Shown: positions 35,201 through 52,600 of the stretch, in pieces
Numbering within the stretch: the stretch's first letter is position 1
Layout: each line of letters starts with the position of its first letter
DNA from: Branchiostoma floridae
Taxonomy: Eukaryota; Chordata; Leptocardii; Amphioxiformes; Branchiostomatidae
Direction of reading: 5' to 3'
NCBI RefSeq assembly: GCF_000003815.2
Contig: NC_049992.1
Span: 10,560,728 to 10,624,727 of the forward strand
Length of the DNA: 64,000 nt
Position numbers and translations under genes: made by a program
Notes under the pieces: generated by a model
The model's database searches: none
The model's input: only the letters and a program-made list of their open reading frames with translations
What the model was told of the DNA's origin: nothing

Positions 35201-37547
35201 TCAAGAAAAGAGTATACACTGAAAGTACTAATACTAGTAATAGATTTGTAGATGCTAATCACATGTGAAAAGGTTGTCAACATCAGATGTACACAAAGAC
35301 TTAGATATTGTTTCTTCTAGGTAATTACTACAGCCTGCGGGGTCAGCATGAGAAAGCAGTGTTGTACTTCCAGCGGGCGCTCAAACTGAACCCTAACTAC
35401 CTGTCAGCCTGGACACTGATGGGTCACGAGTACATGGAGATGAAAAACACATCAGCAGCCATACAGGTGGGGCAGCTGTGCTTAATGCTCTTATTGCTGA
35501 GGTGGGGACAACTGTGCTTAATGCTTTCACTGATGGGGTGGGAACAAGTGTGTTTAGCCTTCTCACTGCTGGGGTAGCTTCAATATGTTTGTTTTACATT
35601 ACTGGTAAACCAAGTGTTGGCCACACCAACTTTATTTGTTACTTTTCGGATTTGGCTGTCCTATTTTTTCCAATTTGAAAAAAAAAATGGCCACACCATG
35701 TCACCGTTGACAAAATTTCACTGCCTCTACTTTCCCAAGTAAACTATGGGCCTCCAATTCAACAACTCTTCTAAAACAACGACTTCTTCCTTTTGTTTCA
35801 GGCTTACAGACATGCCATTGAAGTAAACCGTCGAGACTACAGGGCCTGGTACGGACTGGGCCAAACGTACGAGATCCTGAAAATGCCCTTCTACTGTCTG
35901 TACTATTACAGGTAAAATCCTCTTTATGACTCAAAAATACCCCCATCATTTTGTACATGTAGGAACCCCTTTTCACGTCATATTGGTCAATTCTTATTCT
36001 AGACCTTCCTTCTAATTCACTCATGTATAACATCAAACTTGCAATTGCAGGCAGGCTCACCAGTTGCGACCTAACGACTCCCGGATGTTGATGGCGTTGG
36101 GCGAGTGTTACGAGAAACTGGACCGAATCTTGGAGGCCATCAAGTGTTACTGGCGCGCTTACTCCGTGGTTGACCAGGAAGGAATGGCACTGGTTAAACT
36201 GGCCAAGTTACACGAACTCATTAAAGTGAGTATCCGCGTACCCAGAAAAAGGGGTCTCATTCAGGGCTTTATTGTGTTGTGTATGAAGAAAAAAACAGAG
36301 TAAGGGCTAGATAAGAAAACAACCTGCACAGTCATTGAGAAGAGACATACAGACTTGTGATAAAAACTGCTATGCTAAGGATAATAAGAAAAGGGTACCA
36401 AGCAAGCTACAGTCACTTTGTCTTCTTGGTACCAAACTTTCTCAGTCTGAGAAAATTTACCTTGATCTCGGAACTAAATGTTCACAGTGAACGAATAATT
36501 TGTTATCATCACCAAGACAAATTATATGTTTGTAGTATAGTAGTGAAAAGTTCACATTACAGTTGTCAGTTGTCACCGTGAAAACCGTGAACATAAGTAA
36601 TACTTGAAAAAATCAGGAATTACAGTATTTAAGCTGTTTTCTCCACATATTTGATTGCAGGAAGACCAGCAGGCCGCAGCGTTCTATACAGCATTTGTGC
36701 AACAGTCTGAAATGATGGGGACTGTGGATGTGGAGGAGCAGTGTCAGGCTTACCGCTACCTGGCTAACCACTATCTAAAGGTGAAGTCTTATTGGTCAAA
36801 TTTTCACAAAGTCCTATTGGCCAACCACTGTCTCAAAGTGAAGTCCTATTGGTCAAACTGTCTCAGAGTTAAATCCTATTGCCTAGTATTTGTCAACCAC
36901 TATTTAAAGGTGAAGTCTTATTGGTTAAACTGTCTCAGAGTTAAGTCCCATTGGTCAACCACTACAAATGTATTTAAAAGTGAAATCTTATTGGTCAAAC
37001 TGTCTCAAAGAAAAGTCCTATTGGTTAACCACCATTTAAAGGTGTAGTTCTATTGGTCAAACTGTCTCAAAGTAAAGTCCCATTGGTTGACTACTAATTA
37101 AAGGTGAAGTCCTATTGATCAAAGTGCATCAAAGGTAAGCCCTCGTGGCTAACAGTAACCGATGTCTTAAGAAGCTAGATTTCTGTTTTGAGCCAAAGCA
37201 GTGGTTATCCAAAATGAGTTTGTGTGGTTTATCTTATGCTCAGTTACACGTGTGCATCAGAATGCAGTGTAGCCCAAAAAATGTGACATTTCCTACATGT
37301 AAATTTCTCCCCCCGACAGCACAAGGACCTGGACCAGGCCACCTTCTACGCCCGTCGCTGCTGTGACTTTGCCAGCACACGAGAGGAGGGGAAGTCGCTG
37401 CTGCAGCAGATTTCAGGTCTCAGGTCCAGCCAGGGGGACGACAGCAGCCTGTCACAGAGCATCGCAGAGGGGAGACCTGCCGTTACACCAGTCACCGCCA
37501 CCCCCACCAGCAGTGTGCCACCTATGAACTTAACTTTCACCTCATAA
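32245..37547 (+). CDS. cdc23: Anaphase-promoting complex subunit 8 (CDC23/APC8)
   Basis: Tetratricopeptide-repeat subunit of the APC/C ubiquitin ligase, which drives mitotic exit; APC8 homodimerises and forms part of the TPR arc that binds co-activators. Exons: 32245-32433, 32697-32882, 33397-33596, 34034-34226, 34665-34842, 35321-35466, 35802-35911, 36051-36225, 36661-36780, 37320-37547; phases agree, giving 574 residues (human about 597). Near-identical blocks to vertebrate CDC23 include [63 protein letters not shown] and [21 protein letters not shown] units fill about residues 220-500. The C-terminal tail is Ser/Thr/Pro-rich. The ATG at 32245 follows GAAG, a good context, and opens with MADQKDEVD. 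Intron 9 begins with tandem copies of the preceding splice junction. Confidence 0.97.
32938..33165 (+). mobile_element. 5S-rRNA-derived SINE, copy B
   Basis: GATCTCGGAGGTTTTCAAAA, GAATGGGAAACCACCC and CAGATGCTGTAGC follow the 5S rRNA 3' half, but more diverged than copy A. The tail (GTAAAACGGGGGTCCTGTGC, AATCAGCCTCATTAC, AAATACACC) is shared with copy C. It lies in cdc23 intron 2. Confidence 0.7.
36766..37150 (+). repeat. Six-copy tandem repeat spanning the cdc23 exon 9 donor
   Basis: Copies of AACCACTATCTAAAG joined to GTGAAGTCTTATTGG start near 36766, 36823, 36895, 36957, 37027 and 37089. The first copy is the real end of exon 9 plus its donor. Copies 3, 5 and 6 keep an AAAG/GTG donor-like junction. 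Units are roughly 57-74 bp and are themselves built of two half-units (GTGAAGTCYTATTGGTCAA). The exon 9 reading frame stays open through the first four copies to about 37047. Confidence 0.85.
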
Positions 37548-37765
37548 TTTGTAATACCAGATCTGAATGAATTTTTCCATGTTCCCCCAAATCCCTCAAA
37601 TGTTTGTCTTTAGTACAGAAGGTGGGCCATCATTTCCCAAAGACAGGCTGTTTAAGTGAATAAGTTATGCTTAAAGAAAAGTAACGTAGTGATAAACATA
37701 AAAATGTAGATCTGATTATAAGTTTGCACTTATCCTAAAAATGTGTCCTAATCCAAAGACCCATA

Positions 37766-37771
37766 AATAAA
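37766..37771 (+). terminator. Candidate cdc23 poly(A) signal
   Basis: An AATAAA hexamer 219 bp after the stop codon, directly before the transposon that begins at 37794. It is the first such motif after the stop. Confidence 0.5.
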
Positions 37772-37793
37772 TTTGAGAATACTAGTACATGTA

Positions 37794-38686
37794 CAGTCAA
37801 ACCTGTATTAGCGGCCACCTTTGCATAACGGCCACCTTCCCATAGTGGCCACTTTTTGTCGGTCCCTTGGATTCGTAATGATTAAGAAATAGGCTTAGCG
37901 GCCACCTGTCCAACGCGGCCACGGCCACACGATTTCCGGTCCCGCAGGTACAAAAACACTGCCGATTACGGCCACGCGGACCGCTGATCTATGTTTCGGC
38001 ACGCGTTCGGCCATATACAGCTGCCGTATCGTCACCCTACGCCGGATTTAAAACCTCTTCAAAACAAAACTTCGTAAACTGGCGCTACCCATACCCGCCG
38101 ACAAGCGAGGTCATATAAGGTCAATAGACGACACCAATATTACAGAGGTAAATTGCGTTAAAGTTACGTTCTAATACACTATCGCTTAGGTTAATTTTTA
38201 TCACAAAAACTTTCTAAATGAATTGTTACAAAGACAAAATGATATGAACTTCAGACTATGGTGGATTTTATTCTTACATTTCTTAAGAGATAAGTCTAAA
38301 ATGACGAGACTTTTCTTGTGAGTACCACATTAGCATAATGGCGAACCTGACGTGTGAACGCGGGAGGGAACACACGGACGGCGAAGTATCAAAGGATACA
38401 AGACGAAAGATCAAAGAAATATGACGATACCGGTCTCTTCAGACAATATCAACTGTAGAACATTTAAAACTTTTTATAGCTTTTGTTTTCTTAATACATA
38501 TAGTGTAAAATCATTGCAGTACATGTACAGTACTGTATTATGTGAATAAAGATCAGTGGGTACTAAAACCATGTGTAACTTATTGCTTGTGGTAAATTAA
38601 TTAGCATATTCTCTATAGTGGCCACCTCTCTATAGTGGCCAATTTTGACCAGTCCCTTGAGTGGCCGCTATAGACAGGTTTGACTG
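37794..38686. mobile_element. Non-autonomous DNA transposon with CAGTCAAACCTGT ends
   Basis: An 893-bp element with inverted ends CAGTCAAACCTGTATTAGCG and GCTATAGACAGGTTTGACTG, flanked by TA. Subterminal GCGGCCAC/AGTGGCCAC motifs recur many times at both ends, which is typical of transposase binding arrays. The interior has no open frame of note. It lies between cdc23 and the 3' end of tstd2. Confidence 0.85.
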
Positions 38687-39148
38687 TACTTGTAAAAGAC
38701 CAGAAAGGATGATGCACATTATGACAATGCAAAGAAAACTTTTGAATATGTTGTATTGCCATACATTGCATGTAATACATTTTTTTATATTTTGCAGGTT
38801 GTAAAATACAACCACAGGTGTCTTAACTCTGAAACATTGCTTGAAAATTTCATACAAGCTAGAGTATATATCAATAGTAGTAGAGTTAGCATTGATACAG
38901 AAATACATGTCACCAAATTGCATTATACAAAAAATGTACTGGTAGTATGTGTCTTGGTGTGTATTGCTCTTTACAATAGGAAATTTACAATTCAAGTACA
39001 AGAATTACAAATTTACTGAACAATTTTGTTTAAAATCCCTTATTCCAAGTGTCTGTCTGATTTCCAAGCCATCTGTGGTACTTGGATGTATTTACTTTTG
39101 GCTAAAAGGTATTTTGCAGCCATTTCCAATTATCTACAGAATTTTGAG

Positions 39149-43729
<4,581 letters not shown>

Positions 43730-44100
43730 GCAGCCGGGAGATGTGGACAGGTGACCGTTAGTAAGGTCTGTAAGATGGAGGAAGCTTCTATTAAAGATAC
43801 AGTACTGTTAGGCAGCTGATCGACGGTGGACTTCCGGTGTGAATGCTTGGCCAGTTGGGTAATGTCCACTATTGCTGGGGGGTAAAGTATTGTGCTTTCC
43901 TGTCTGTAAAATTAAAGATATCTTTAAAAGAATGATTATGTTTTTATTTTATACAATAGAGCATATAATACAAGTATCTATAATATTGTACTATGTTTTT
44001 CTCTCCTAAATGTCCCTTTTTGATTCGCACGAAGTATATTGATTTCATCAAAGTCCCCTTTGGTACAAGTGAACCATTCCGTTGACCCTTGCCACCCAAA
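43730..44100. promoter_or_regulatory. Divergent promoter region between tstd2 and ndufs6
   Basis: The two start codons point away from each other across 371 bp. Both promoters and both 5' UTRs should lie here. No TATA box or other motif was confidently assigned. Confidence 0.6.
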
Positions 44101-45515
44101 ATGGCGTCGTTAGTGCTGAGGGGAGCGGTTCGCCTGTCGTCCGGAGCACGGATGGGCCTTCTGCGCCCGTCTTGTGCCGCCAGGGAAACTGTTTCTACCC
44201 CGAGAGGATGCAGCAGAGGTCTGGCGTCTGGAGCGACGGAAAAAGTTACCCATACAGGACAGGTAAGGCGGGCATAATGACATTTAGTTGATGACCTTCG
44301 GAGTGTAAAAATTTCATCCGCGATATCCGACGAAGCAACAACTCTTTTGTGGCTACAATGTATTTACGATTTGTAAAACCAATCAATAATTCAAGTCACT
44401 ATTTTGTCAGACATATAAAACTTATTTGTGTTTTTATTTGACCCTGCAGGTGTACGAGGAGAAAGATTACAGAAAAGTCCGTTTCATAGATGCAAAGAAG
44501 GAGGTAAGAAAGTCTGCTGTTAAAGAAGTGATGACGTTAATATACTCTTAAGTCTCAAAATCTTAAGTGTTTTGTTTTACTGAATGTGTCTACTGTAAAA
44601 TTTCCTTATTCGATAATCAGAACAGCATGTTTTAATGAATTGTTTTGTTTTTCATTATCTAAATTGTTTTCTTTTGTTTGGATTACCACAGGTGAACCCC
44701 CACTTCGCCATTGACCTGGTAGCAGAGGAGCCTCCCATTGAAGTGGCCAGCAGTACTGCCTGCTGTGATGGGGGTGGAGGGGCCCTGGGACATCCGAAAG
44801 TCTACATCAACCTGGTCAGGACTGGCTTTAGGATTATATGGAGTATTATAAATCTCATTGGTTTTGGTAAAGACATCTGTGTGTGCAAAAAGGTTGACCT
44901 CCAAAAGCGATACACCTTCAAATCTTGCTCAAATGAACAGTAATATGCAGGTGCAAATAATCATCATCATCGGTCGGCTGCGACGCAGGCGACTGTAAGT
45001 TTCTTCCAAGACCTTCTGTCGGCAGCTAGATGACTGATTTGCTTCGCGGAGATCTGGTCATTGTAATCTCCTAGGAGCTGTTGAATGTACTTTAAATAGG
45101 AGGTAGCTTGGCGTCCTTGGCAAATAATATCAAGATGTGACTCTTTGGTACGTATAAAACTACTGCAAAATGAGAATTCATGTGCATGCATCTGTATAAA
45201 ATGTCAGTTTTAAAGTGAATGCATGTTTGTAAAAAAGAAGTTTTTTCTTTAAATTTCTGTATCAGAGTTGGAATCAATAATCAAAACAAAGTTTGTCTGG
45301 CTTTATTTTGGTACAAAAGAAAAAAAATGTGTGTAAGTCATTTTGCTTCAATATTTCATACCTAAAACTAAAACTTAGGATATGTGTTGACATGTCATTT
45401 CGTAAAGAAACTAGTTTTTGACTCTAACATACACTTTTTGTCTTTACAATTACAGGACCAGGAGGGACCACACCCCTGTGGGTACTGCGGCTTACGTTTT
45501 GTGAAGAAGCACTGA
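44101..45515 (+). CDS. ndufs6: NADH dehydrogenase (complex I) iron-sulfur protein 6
   Basis: Zinc-binding accessory subunit of mitochondrial complex I (13-kDa subunit), in the peripheral arm. Exons: 44101-44262, 44450-44503, 44692-44814, 45456-45515, giving 132 residues (human 124). The first 45 or so residues are Arg/Ser/Ala-rich without acids until the end ([20 protein letters not shown]), as expected of a mitochondrial presequence. The mature part matches closely: [53 protein letters not shown] and the C-terminal CGYCGLRF, whose cysteines with upstream His/Cys bind zinc. The ATG is preceded by CAAA. Same strand as exosc10, 1.1 kb upstream of it. Confidence 0.97.
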
Positions 45516-45829
45516 TGTTAAATCATATAAGATATATATCATTGCTCTGTCCTCCGTTTTCTGTTTTTCCTCAATCAGATGCTAGCTATATCAGTATGGA
45601 GTAAAAAAAAACATATGTACAGCTAAACTTTGGGAAAAATGACAACAAGTTGTATGTAGCCTGATGTTTCTCTGAGCTATTCTGTCAACATGTACCCGTG
45701 GATTGATAACTGTATGATTTGCTGTGAAAAGTCCACATCCAAACACCCCTGTTGGACATGAGAAACATTAAATTCAGTCAGTTTAGCTCGTAAACCTATA
45801 TGTTATTTTATTGTACACATGTTTTGTTG

Positions 45830-45835
45830 AATAAA
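45830..45835 (+). terminator. Candidate ndufs6 poly(A) signal
   Basis: AATAAA in a T/G-rich setting about 315 bp after the stop codon. The remaining stretch to exosc10 (45836-46617) shows no exon; it must hold the exosc10 promoter. Confidence 0.6.
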
Positions 45836-46617
45836 ATTACAAATGTATGCTGTTTCTGTCTGAGTTTACTGTAATTTTTCGTACACTCATGAGATATGCC
45901 CAACTGATACTCCAGTAGGCAATAATACTAATATGAAGGAAGCAACAGACGAGGCAAGAGAGGCTCATCAGTGTCAGAGAACTGTCATTTACATTTACCA
46001 AACAAAGCTATAATGATTTTGAGGCAATGTGCTTGATGTTATAGGGGTAATTCACAACATTCTATAGTCTCCACCAGGCCTCTCTGTAGACTGAAAAAAA
46101 AATGGTAGAAATTTACTCAGATGGGAATATTTTGCCAGACCAGACGAGTTGGCTGTCTATGGGAATGCAAGGCTAAATGCACTGTGAGAATTGAGAGACT
46201 GTACATGAATGAGTCATGAAACTAGGAAGGGAAAGTATGGCTATCCTTGTAAATTGTGTTAATAGGAAGGAAGAGTCTGGTCATATGTAGCATCATGTTG
46301 TACAAAATGGGACAGGCAATTTTGTCACCACATAAGATACGTTGCAAAAGGCGGTAAATCGTGTACTAAGAAATGACAGCGCCACCATTGTGTCTCAAAC
46401 TTAAGTTAGACTATACATGTGCATGTAACGGTATTGTAACCTTTACGTAACAGTGAGGACCCCTAGCAGACAACGTTATTACTGCAGGTAATTGATACGT
46501 TTTGGGGCTGCAGTAATATTTTTCACCGTTGTGGGGCGCTGTTGAACCGTGTTGTTTCTTTGCCGATACGAATCGGCATGCTGCGAATGTAGAGCTTCGA
46601 TTTCTACAAAGTCCAAG

Positions 46618-49600
46618 ATGGCAGACGAAGTTTCAGACGAAGCTGAACACGTGCCGACGACTCCAGTTGGGGACGTAAATAGCTTCGTCCAGGTAACAAT
46701 CTACTTGTAGCTAAGGTGTATGAACATAGCCTAACTCTTTTCTACGTCTCTGATCTCAACATGGGTCGAAAAAGGGTGCTTAGAGGCATCGCCCTCCCAT
46801 CTCCTGCCCCCCTCCCCATCACACAAAAAATAATATATGCTGAAATTATCTCCAAGCGGATATCAGATCCTACGGATTTCTGTCGTAATCGTACTACCTG
46901 TCCAAGTAGTGTCCATGCACTGCTGTTGTGTCAATATCCTCACTACTTTTACCCTCATAAACTGATCCCCCAACTTTCATGTGTTATACACGCTTACCTA
47001 GTGATTATTTCATCAATTTTTTTAAAGCTCCATCTCAAGTAATAAATTTAGATCTCATTGGCCTTGTTGATCTAATAATTTGAATTTATTACAACTGCCC
47101 TTTGTGTATTGTTGAAATGTGGATATTCCAAAATAACAGGCTAGTTTACCAAATTTCAGGTTGTTGTGTTTATCCCGCCGTATACCATATGAAACAATTT
47201 TTTTTTTACTCAGCATGAATAATTAATTTCTCCCGTTGTCTTCCTTCCTCAGCGTTCCCTGAGCAGCGTGCTCCGTGCGACCAAGTCCTCGCGGACGGCC
47301 CTGCCCAGCCCCGGGGATGACTTTGATTATTACTCCAGCTTTGCTGGCTTTAGGGAGTTTGCAGCCACACAGGCACACAGGATTGTCAACAAGTGAGCCT
47401 TGAGTATAACCAAAAATAGTCAATGTCATCTTAGTTCAATGTTGGTTATCATATAGCCGTGGCACCTCTGGTATTGTAATACATGTATAAAGGCCTCAGA
47501 TGTTAAAGTTTGGGAAAGATCTGGATAAAAATCAAGAGTTTTATTAAATCATAACTAGTAACAATAAAGCATAGTAAGATAGGACATTCCATCTAGTAGC
47601 TGCCTGTCATAAGTACATTGAGAAAATCTTACAAACTCTAAGAACATCTTTCATCATGAACTTTTTCTACCCAAGAAAACAGCTCAAGAAAAATAAGTCC
47701 AATAATAAGACCAATAACAAGTCCAATCTTCAGGCTAACTTTTAATACTTCAAAACGAAGTCTCGGGTATTAACGGTTTATTGTATAACTGTTCAAATAT
47801 TCCACATTCCAGTATGAACGCACTGTTACGCCACGAGGGGGTGGAAGGCGAAGTCCTGCGTGGGAAGAAATCCGTTGAGCTGGACGACCGATTGGACACG
47901 GTGGTGGAGGCAAACGATATCATTCTGGAGAGAGTTGTAAGTGGAGCTCTTGCCTTGTATTTTCCTTATAAGTAAAAATACAGCAGATGCGGTATATGTT
48001 TGTTTTGCCGGCCTCCAGAGGGCGAATGCTAACCTTAGCATGGACTGACTTCCCTGGCCAATTTCTTGATTGTTTTGTCGAATTTTATGATCCCCGGATC
48101 CCCAAAGAAGACCTAATGCAGGCTAGTCAGTACCTTTCAGTACCAGATTAGAGAGTTTGAAGCTGAGTTGTGTTCCTCCACAGGGGAGTCTCCTGGACCA
48201 GGCATCAGGAGTAGTCAAACAAAAGGAGCCGGTCCTGCCTACTGGCACACCACAGACAGGGACTCTGGTGTCATCATGGAACAAGAAAGTAAGTTCTATA
48301 TGTTTTCTGAAATTTGTATTTGGTTTGTGTTTGTCAAATTCATCAAAGTTAGATGTAGAAGAAAAAAACTTTAGTTTGAACTTGTAAAATGGTACACGTT
48401 TCTTTTCATTTGTGTATCTATCCAGGAAATTAGGAGTGGGTATCGGTACAGAAAATTCAGGTCCAGGTCCGGTTCAGGTCCAAAGGATCAGGTCCAGGTC
48501 CGGACCTGAACCTGGACCTGATTCAGTATGACTCATACCAATGGTCCATTTCACTGCAAAGAAATCGGTTTGGTGGAGTATTAGATTTACACTGGCGTTT
48601 TAAAATCCTGCAATGCTAGCTGCACCTGTACGATTGACTGTAAAAGTTGGTAGAAATTACTATAAACTCTACTCTACTTCACTCTTGTTATTTTCTTCCA
48701 CCTGCAAGCGCCAAAACGTGTGAATGCCAGATGAAATAATCTGTTAATTTTCTAATCGGTCCAACATCCGGTCCAGCTAATTTTTTCAGGTCCAGTTTTT
48801 CTGGACCGGTCCAATAAGAAAAACCGGTTTTGTACCGGTACACTGTACCGATACCCAGCCCTACAGGAAATGCATTTTGTTTGTTGTCAGTTTTCAAACA
48901 ATTAAACCATTTTTCTCAATGACTAACAATTAAAAAGATTCCTGAACCCAACAATGGCATGCATACAGTCATGTAAAACATAAAAGATTAACAATTCAAT
49001 TTGTTAAACATAGAAGATAATTCTGGTCTTCCCTCTCCCACCTTCAGTCCAGGTCCAAGAGTGGCAGTGAAAAGAGCGTGACGTGGCGACTTCTGCACGC
49101 CAGGAACATCGAGCGTCCGCAGCTCAAGTTTAAGGACAAAATTGACAACAGCAACACGCCGTTCATCCCCATCATACGCCACAAACCCAACGCTCACCGC
49201 CCGCTCCCAAAATGTGAGTCGGGGTAGTACTATGGGAGAAGTTAAGATGAAAATTGCAGCAAGACTTTTTCCAGGCATTTTACATTATGTTACTGTTAAC
49301 ACTGATATTGAAATCCTTTCCATGAAGTCTTTCTGGAATTGTTTAAGTTAAGTATCTTTTTCTCCAATCAAGGACTTTACATGACTGCAAGTGAGTGGCT
49401 CCAATGAAGGAGTATTTTTACAATGTTATGACCCTATTCCATCTGTTCCAGATGACCAGCAGAAGCGCCACCCGGAGGATCTGGATGTCCCTGCAGCTCT
49501 GGCTGACTTCATCCACAGACAGAGGGAGGTCCATCAGGGCCAGCCTGCAGACCTGACCGCACACCCCTACCAGTACGAGTTAGAGCACTTCCAGCCCACA

Positions 49601-52600
49601 CCTCAGCAGTTACTGAAAAAACAGCCACAGGTGAGGGAAATGCTACTTCACTTTTATTCACAGGGTAACACAGACAGCATATCTAGGGATATAAAGTCGA
49701 AGGACTTGAAATGAAGCCGACAAATGGTGGTTTCGAACATGCTATATTTTGAAAATATTACAATTTGAAACCACCGTCCGTCAACTTGATATCCCCAAAT
49801 ACCCTGTTTTTAAAAACAGCAGATATACATGTAGATACCACAGACCCCACATATAAAGGTAAAGTAGTGTTACATTAGTTTTGGTATGAATATGGTCTTC
49901 TTATTTTCTCATTTCTTGTTGCTTCTAGTTGTAAAGTGTCACTTGTTTTAAAGGAGCCCAGAGCGATTTTTAGAACAATGAAATTGGAAATATTCTGGAT
50001 GAGACAGTCGGTACGATATTGACATTTACTTCACCATACTCGCACTTTCAGCGTTTAAAAGGACACACAAACGTGCTGCAAGCAGACCCCTTTGATTTAG
50101 TACATCCCTCAATAAATCAGCACAGAATCGAGCCACTAAGTTTTCCTGTCGGTAACTTTCAGTGATTTTTGAATGCATGAGGTCACCGAATCTGATTTGC
50201 CCGTTCGCAAATCGAAACCTGATTTGATCAAATGACGATATCTCCGGAAGCCTTCGGGACTCATTGGCCATGTTCGCGTGCGTTCCGAAAATTTTAGATA
50301 ATAATGGCGCGTGCAGCGTTCAGATTTTCAATGAGTTCTCACCATCCAATGACCTCTCATCTTTAGTTACTCAATGAAGGTCGATGTGCAATAAGATAGA
50401 GTCCATTCCAAGACACCATGCGGATGTTTGTTGCCATTGTTTAGAATTGATTTTGAAGTTTTGTAATTATATGTCTAGGACATTTGATACCTCAGAAATA
50501 TTTTTAACACTGTTTCAACTTTATAAATATTTCCCTGGTCCTGTAAAACTTTGGAAATATTCATGGTGTGGAATTGGATACTTCTAATGGTTTCTAAATA
50601 ATGATAACAGCATTCTACCATTATTTACCATTTTCTACCATTTTCTACCATTTTTTGTAAATGGTTCGGTGGGCTGGGAAGATAGCAATTCACACATCCT
50701 TGCAAATTATGGTTGGGTGCCATGCAACAATGGCCCACCACAAAGGATCCACCAGTGCCCAGCAGTGAAATCTAAAAATATACAGATGCAACAATAGGGC
50801 TTACTTTTATGGGGGCAATAAACTAATTTTACCATTTGGCCAGGTTTACCATTTTTTGTAAATATTTGTAAATGTGAAATAATCACAGACAGGTTTTACA
50901 ATTATTCTAAATAATGATATTTTTGTACAGTTACTTTGAAAATGTTTGTAAAATATTCAAAGAAATTCAAATAAAGAGTATTTTCAATATTTTGAAAATA
51001 ATTTAATTATTGTGGCTCAGATATTCTTTTATTCAAAATAATTCAGACTAATTATAAATATCGCCTAAAAACCCTCATGGTGTCTTGGAATGCACTCTAG
51101 TGTCCTTATTGCGTGTAAAAATTACTTGAAAATTGAATATGAAAAGACAAAAAAAATCGCTCTGGGCCCCTTAAGGAACGATGGCAAAGCATTACTGAAA
51201 GAAGTACAATGTCATATACATGACTTTGTAAGACTAAGAAAACATGATTGTTGTTTGATGCCTTATTTTTTCCCCAGCCTTCTAAGCCCATTGATGCCAC
51301 ACCCCTGACTCTGGTCACCACACTTGAAGAATTGATGGACATGAATGACAAGTTAACCATGTGTTCTGAGTTTGCTGTGGACTTAGAGGTAACTTGTTTA
51401 TTTGTTTTCAGTATTATGTGTTTCAATGACTTGACCAATGTTACTACAATGTACACGTATTACAAGGAATAGTTTTGTTAGTTGTAAAAAAATTTGAAAC
51501 ATCTATAAAGTTAAGGTTACTAGTTTTTGGTGACGCTTCTTCAGAGCCGATTGGGACCTTCCAACCTGGTATGTGTTCCCCAGGTAGCACCACTCTTATA
51601 GGACACTTTACCAACGTTACTACCTGTATTTTACTAATTACTAAGTTGCTGATTAACCTTTCTGTCATAAGTGGTTACTTAAAAGTATTAAATTTGACTA
51701 TTTGACTCTGAAATTTTGTGAAAGATTTAAAATCTAAATGTATAAATATTCAAAGTGACTGGTTTTTGGGGATGCCTCTGTAGCAGAGCCAATGGACCAT
51801 TAAAACCTTCCAACCTGGTACGTTCCTGCCCCCCCTGTAGCACCACTCCTACAGGTCGTTCCAGGGTTTCACCTGTCTGATGCAGGTGTCCACCCGCGAC
51901 CATGACTACATCGTGGACACCCTGGCACTGCGCGCTGACCTGCACGTCCTCAACGACACCTTCACAGATCCCAAGGTTGTCAAGGTCAGAGGTCATGCTC
52001 TTCAGAGTCTTTATCTCATAGTTGTGTTCATGTTGAAATAATAAATGAGAAAAATGTACTGTACATTCAAATTTCCTTTATCTTTTCTGTGTAACATCCA
52101 TTGGCATAATACCGGTCGGTTTACTGCAATTTCTCAAGCAATGCTAATTTGGCAAATAATCAACACATCATTTTCTCCAGTTACATGCTGCTGTTACAGC
52201 TTACCTTTGCCACTTCTTCTGTGTAAATTATTTTGTCTCTCTGGTCCTGCTAAAAACATAATATCGTAATTGGAACACACCGCGGAATTGCACGGAGAAC
52301 GGGCGCGTGGTTGGAAGGGGGTGCACTATACCGGCCGAACGAAACACGGCACAATTAACTACCGCTATGTACCTTTATACATCCTCTGTTGTTCCTTTCT
52401 TTCCTGTTAGTAGTTGCACAAAACAAAAATCTGCATGAGCATGCAAAAAGTCATGAGAAAATGGGCGTATACTGACAAGAATTTTCATTTAATTTTGGTC
52501 CGTCACAACCGCTATGACGTAAAACTTTACTGCTGGCCGTAGCATTAAAAATGGCGGGAAAATGGCGGCGTACGTTCAATTTGACCCATTCAGCCGTAGA

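Noticed and set aside
44967-45277. Minus-strand frames inside the last ndufs6 intron
   Set aside because: They look like chance frames in repeat-like sequence; no domain or splice support.
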